A DNA stretch of 6,096 nt from an uncultured Chthoniobacterales bacterium (lineage in GTDB: Bacteria; Verrucomicrobiota; Verrucomicrobiae; Chthoniobacterales; UBA10450). Within the stretch, counting starts at the first letter, position 1; each line of letters opens with the position of its first letter. A program made the position numbers and the translations under genes. The stretch spans positions 1 to 6,096 of the forward strand of contig CATPCN010000105.1 of NCBI GenBank assembly GCA_955652855.1. Reading direction: 5' to 3'. Positions 3,945 to 6,096 of the stretch are shown here, piece by piece. Below the pieces are notes generated by a model. It saw nothing but the letters and a program-made list of their open reading frames with translations, was not told where the DNA came from and made no database searches.

Positions 3945-6096
3945 TTAGAGTTGGACATCAGACGTCTGAACGATCTGAAGAAACCTCTTCCGTCCGGGCG
4001 GCGGCAGTTCTTTGAACTTCTCGACTAGCCAGTCGATCTTTAAAGCCTCGAGGCGCCGTTCAACATGGCTGAGTACCTTGCCTAATCTCGTAATATCTCG
4101 CTCAGTTAAGACCGCAGGGGGAACGCTACCACGGGTCTGAAGCTGGTTTGCGGCTACGGCCGACATGGACGCTACATCCGCCGCTGCTGCCTCCACACCC
4201 TCGATCCAGCTGGCACTGGCGTCCTTTCGTTGCTTCGATATTTCTGAAACAAAGGAGGCTATCACCTCGGTCGGCGGCCAGGGAACATCGTCGTCGTCAA
4301 TCACTCCCTGGGCCTCCTTCTCAAGTTGCTGAGCAAGACTCTCAAATTGTGTCCAGGTTAGCCTTTCGTCGTTGAGCTGCTTGCGATCGTCGCGGTATGT
4401 GCGCAGTGCGCGCCGCATCAGGTGCAGATCATCGAGATCGTTCGTACAGTTCTCGAATGCTGTAACAAGGGAGTCGACCTCCTGAAGGCAGTTTTCCAAA
4501 TCGTCCTCGGAGCGAAGCTTTAAATTCCATAAACGCACAGCCCGTTTCCGAATCTGTTCAATGGCCTCCTTAAGCTGGATCAAGAACTCTGAGAGTTGTG
4601 TTCTAACTTCTCCCAGGTCCGGCATCTGCATTCGTTGGGACATACCCTGCAACTTTGCCGTGTATTCCTTGCCAACCCGTAACAAGACGTCACCATCAGC
4701 AACGCGGACAACACGAGCTGCATCGCCATGAGACATTAGCCACGAGCGAACGTCTCGCACCAACTGACGAGCTTCAGCGGCGGTCTCAGCATTACGAACA
4801 ATCTGGCCAACTTGTTTCTCCAGTTCGACGAAGAGTGTTTGAAGATCTAGCTTCTTGAGGTTGCCGCCTGTCAGGCGAAGCATCTTGTGCTTGAAGTCGC
4901 CTACTACATCGGGTGCGTCACTCTTCGGTGCTTGATGGGCCACCCACTGCGGGAAGGATTGAATAATCTCCTGCCGAGCGCGTTCGATGTGCGGTTGAAG
5001 CCTGGCTATCTCATGATCGTCCCACAGAGGTTTTTCCCCTACCATGCGCGTAGACAGATCTTGGAGCATAGCGCCTCCCCACGCGAGAACAGTGACATTA
5101 CCGCGCTCGTAGACTGACTCTAGTTTGCTAAATGCCTCGTTCTCCTTCTGCTCCATTTCGGAAAGGGCAGCTAAGGCGGCGCGGGCCAACTCCTCCAAAT
5201 GAAGTTCACGATAAACTAGTGCTGGCGGAATTGGGACCCGCTTCTTTAGATCTGACGCACGCTGAAGGCAAGAGACTCTAAGGGAATAGCTTTCCGCCTG
5301 TTCCCATTCGTCCAATAGGATCTCCCATTCAGAAGACTCCTCGCCGAGAGCAATGAGATCAACTTCGCGAAGCCCGGTTAGGTCGATAAACTTGCCTCGA
5401 AATATACCATTTTGAACCCACTGAGAGACGGCGTACTGCTGTCCGTTATGCGCAATGACCACTTTTTCCACCCGCGGCGCGATAAATACGCCCAGCAGCA
5501 GTCCTGCCGACGCAATGTTGGCCCCGTGGGGTGGTCCGCACAACTGGCGCAGCGCGGCCTCGAGAGGTAGACGCCGCTCACCGGTTGCAAGCATATCGTC
5601 CCACTTAGTTGTCAGATTGCGCACGACAGGATGACCTGGACGAGTAAGGATATTTCCGTCCTTGGCGAAAATGCGCCAGCTATCCTTCAGAACAGTGATG
5701 GCTCTATTCTTCACCTTTATCGGCTTGCCGATCACGGCGTCATAGTCGAGCTTGCCGAGAAGCAGCTCTCCAGTTAGCTCCTGACATGACTCCGCAGCAT
5801 TCCCACGCGCGGTGCTGAAACCATCAAATGGAAAGCTTAACGGGGTCTTATAAATATTGGCAAACAACTCTGTGCCCGCCTTGCTAAGCCTCTGGGCTTC
5901 AAGGGGATCTTTGAGAGACGTGATGTATCGCCTCTGCTTGATCATCGTGTCGATCTGACTACGCACGACCTGTCTCAGCTTTTCGCAGTGCACTGGAATC
6001 AGGTTTCCAAACCTGGCCCGATCCTCTTCGCTCACCGAGTCTTCGAGTACCGCGAGTTCGGCCAACGCTCCTCCCAAAGCTCCTTCTTCGTCGCAC
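3945..6096 (-). CDS. C-terminal part of a large coiled-coil protein, possible defence ATPase (5' end outside window)
   Basis: The minus-strand frame is open from the right edge to a TAA at 3945-3947, giving 716 visible residues. No stop lies between the edge and the TTG at 6077, so that TTG is probably internal and the gene is truncated by the window. Visible residues 1-300 look globular, with PFPFDGFSTARGNAA (about 89-103), DSWRIFAKDGNILTRPGHP (about 138-156) and LCGPPHGANIASAGLLLG (185-202). The rest is mostly charged helix, probably coiled coil (about 295-330, 415-455, 490-600, 665-700), with an acidic IDDDDVPWPP near 599-608. No Walker A or B is visible; any ATPase domain would be upstream. 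A PPxG-then-LLLG arrangement recalls the C-terminal halves of BrxC/PglY or DUF6079-type proteins, but this is a weak resemblance from memory. It is not DndD-like: there is no ABC signature or terminal Walker B. It converges on the methyltransferase pair, so it is not co-transcribed with it. Confidence 0.75.
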   Translation of the reverse strand, partial: CDEEGALGGALAELAVLEDSVSEEDRARFGNLIPVHCEKLRQVVRSQIDTMIKQRRYITSLKDPLEAQRLSKAGTELFANIYKTPLSFPFDGFSTARGNAAESCQELTGELLLGKLDYDAVIGKPIKVKNRAITVLKDSWRIFAKDGNILTRPGHPVVRNLTTKWDDMLATGERRLPLEAALRQLCGPPHGANIASAGLLLGVFIAPRVEKVVIAHNGQQYAVSQWVQNGIFRGKFIDLTGLREVDLIALGEESSEWEILLDEWEQAESYSLRVSCLQRASDLKKRVPIPPALVYRELHLEELARAALAALSEMEQKENEAFSKLESVYERGNVTVLAWGGAMLQDLSTRMVGEKPLWDDHEIARLQPHIERARQEIIQSFPQWVAHQAPKSDAPDVVGDFKHKMLRLTGGNLKKLDLQTLFVELEKQVGQIVRNAETAAEARQLVRDVRSWLMSHGDAARVVRVADGDVLLRVGKEYTAKLQGMSQRMQMPDLGEVRTQLSEFLIQLKEAIEQIRKRAVRLWNLKLRSEDDLENCLQEVDSLVTAFENCTNDLDDLHLMRRALRTYRDDRKQLNDERLTWTQFESLAQQLEKEAQGVIDDDDVPWPPTEVIASFVSEISKQRKDASASWIEGVEAAAADVASMSAVAANQLQTRGSVPPAVLTERDITRLGKVLSHVERRLEALKIDWLVEKFKELPPPGRKRFLQIVQTSDVQL
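3958..3969. repeat. Perfect 12-base palindrome TCAGACGTCTGA at the convergent junction
   Basis: This perfect palindrome lies inside the last codons of the minus-strand gene, 47 bases beyond the stop of the plus-strand gene. It has no loop, so it is a poor RNA hairpin, and no T-run follows on either strand. It could be a protein-binding site or chance. I found no convincing intrinsic terminator in the 33-base gap 3912-3944. Confidence 0.35.

Noticed and set aside
3736..3948. Plus-strand 70-codon frame overlapping the 3' end of the hypothetical gene, considered as a frameshifted continuation
   Set aside because: The upstream frame reaches its own stop with acceptable composition, and nothing in the overlapping translation looks like a conserved continuation. 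A frameshift cannot be excluded without homologues.
3945..6096. Identification of the large minus-strand protein as DndD or another SMC/ABC ATPase
   Set aside because: The visible C terminus lacks the ABC signature, Walker B and D-loop that such proteins carry in their C-terminal lobe.

Overview
The window (roughly mid-50s % GC by eye) looks like accessory bacterial DNA, probably from a free-living, soil-type Gram-negative such as a proteobacterium or acidobacterium. That guess rests only on base composition, TTG/GTG/ATG starts and gene families, so the taxon is not determined. I see no rRNA, tRNA, CRISPR array, integrase or transposase.

Layout from left to right. (1) 1-322 carries no gene I can support: a GC-rich stretch, then an AT-richer patch (about 245-310) with inverted repeats and a promoter-like TTGACA. 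(2) 323-1197 is a tight two-gene unit with an ATGA overlap: a DUF6932-type nucleotidyltransferase-like protein (probable toxin) and an XRE helix-turn-helix protein (probable antitoxin and autorepressor). (3) 1198-1347 is a 150-base gap with a palindrome, a hairpin and a strong ribosome binding site. (4) 1348-3911 is a second tight pair, again with an ATGA overlap: a 684-residue protein of the DNA phosphorothioation-associated putative methyltransferase family, and a 170-residue protein I do not recognise. (5) 3945 to the right edge, on the minus strand and converging on the previous pair, is the C-terminal 716 residues of a large protein whose start lies outside the window. It has an ordered globular part followed by long helical, probably coiled-coil, regions and resembles the back half of large defence ATPases.

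Together this reads as part of a defence or genome-stability island. The toxin-antitoxin pair may stabilise it, and the methyltransferase plus its coupled partner may be a modification or accessory module. The large convergent gene may be a further component or the end of a neighbouring system. No dndA-E, ssp, pglX or pglZ gene lies inside the window, so a link to phosphorothioation or BREX is family-level inference. The most interesting observations are a visible internal duplication in the methyltransferase, where two related domains flank the catalytic domain, the orphan protein translationally coupled to it, and the unidentified large protein.
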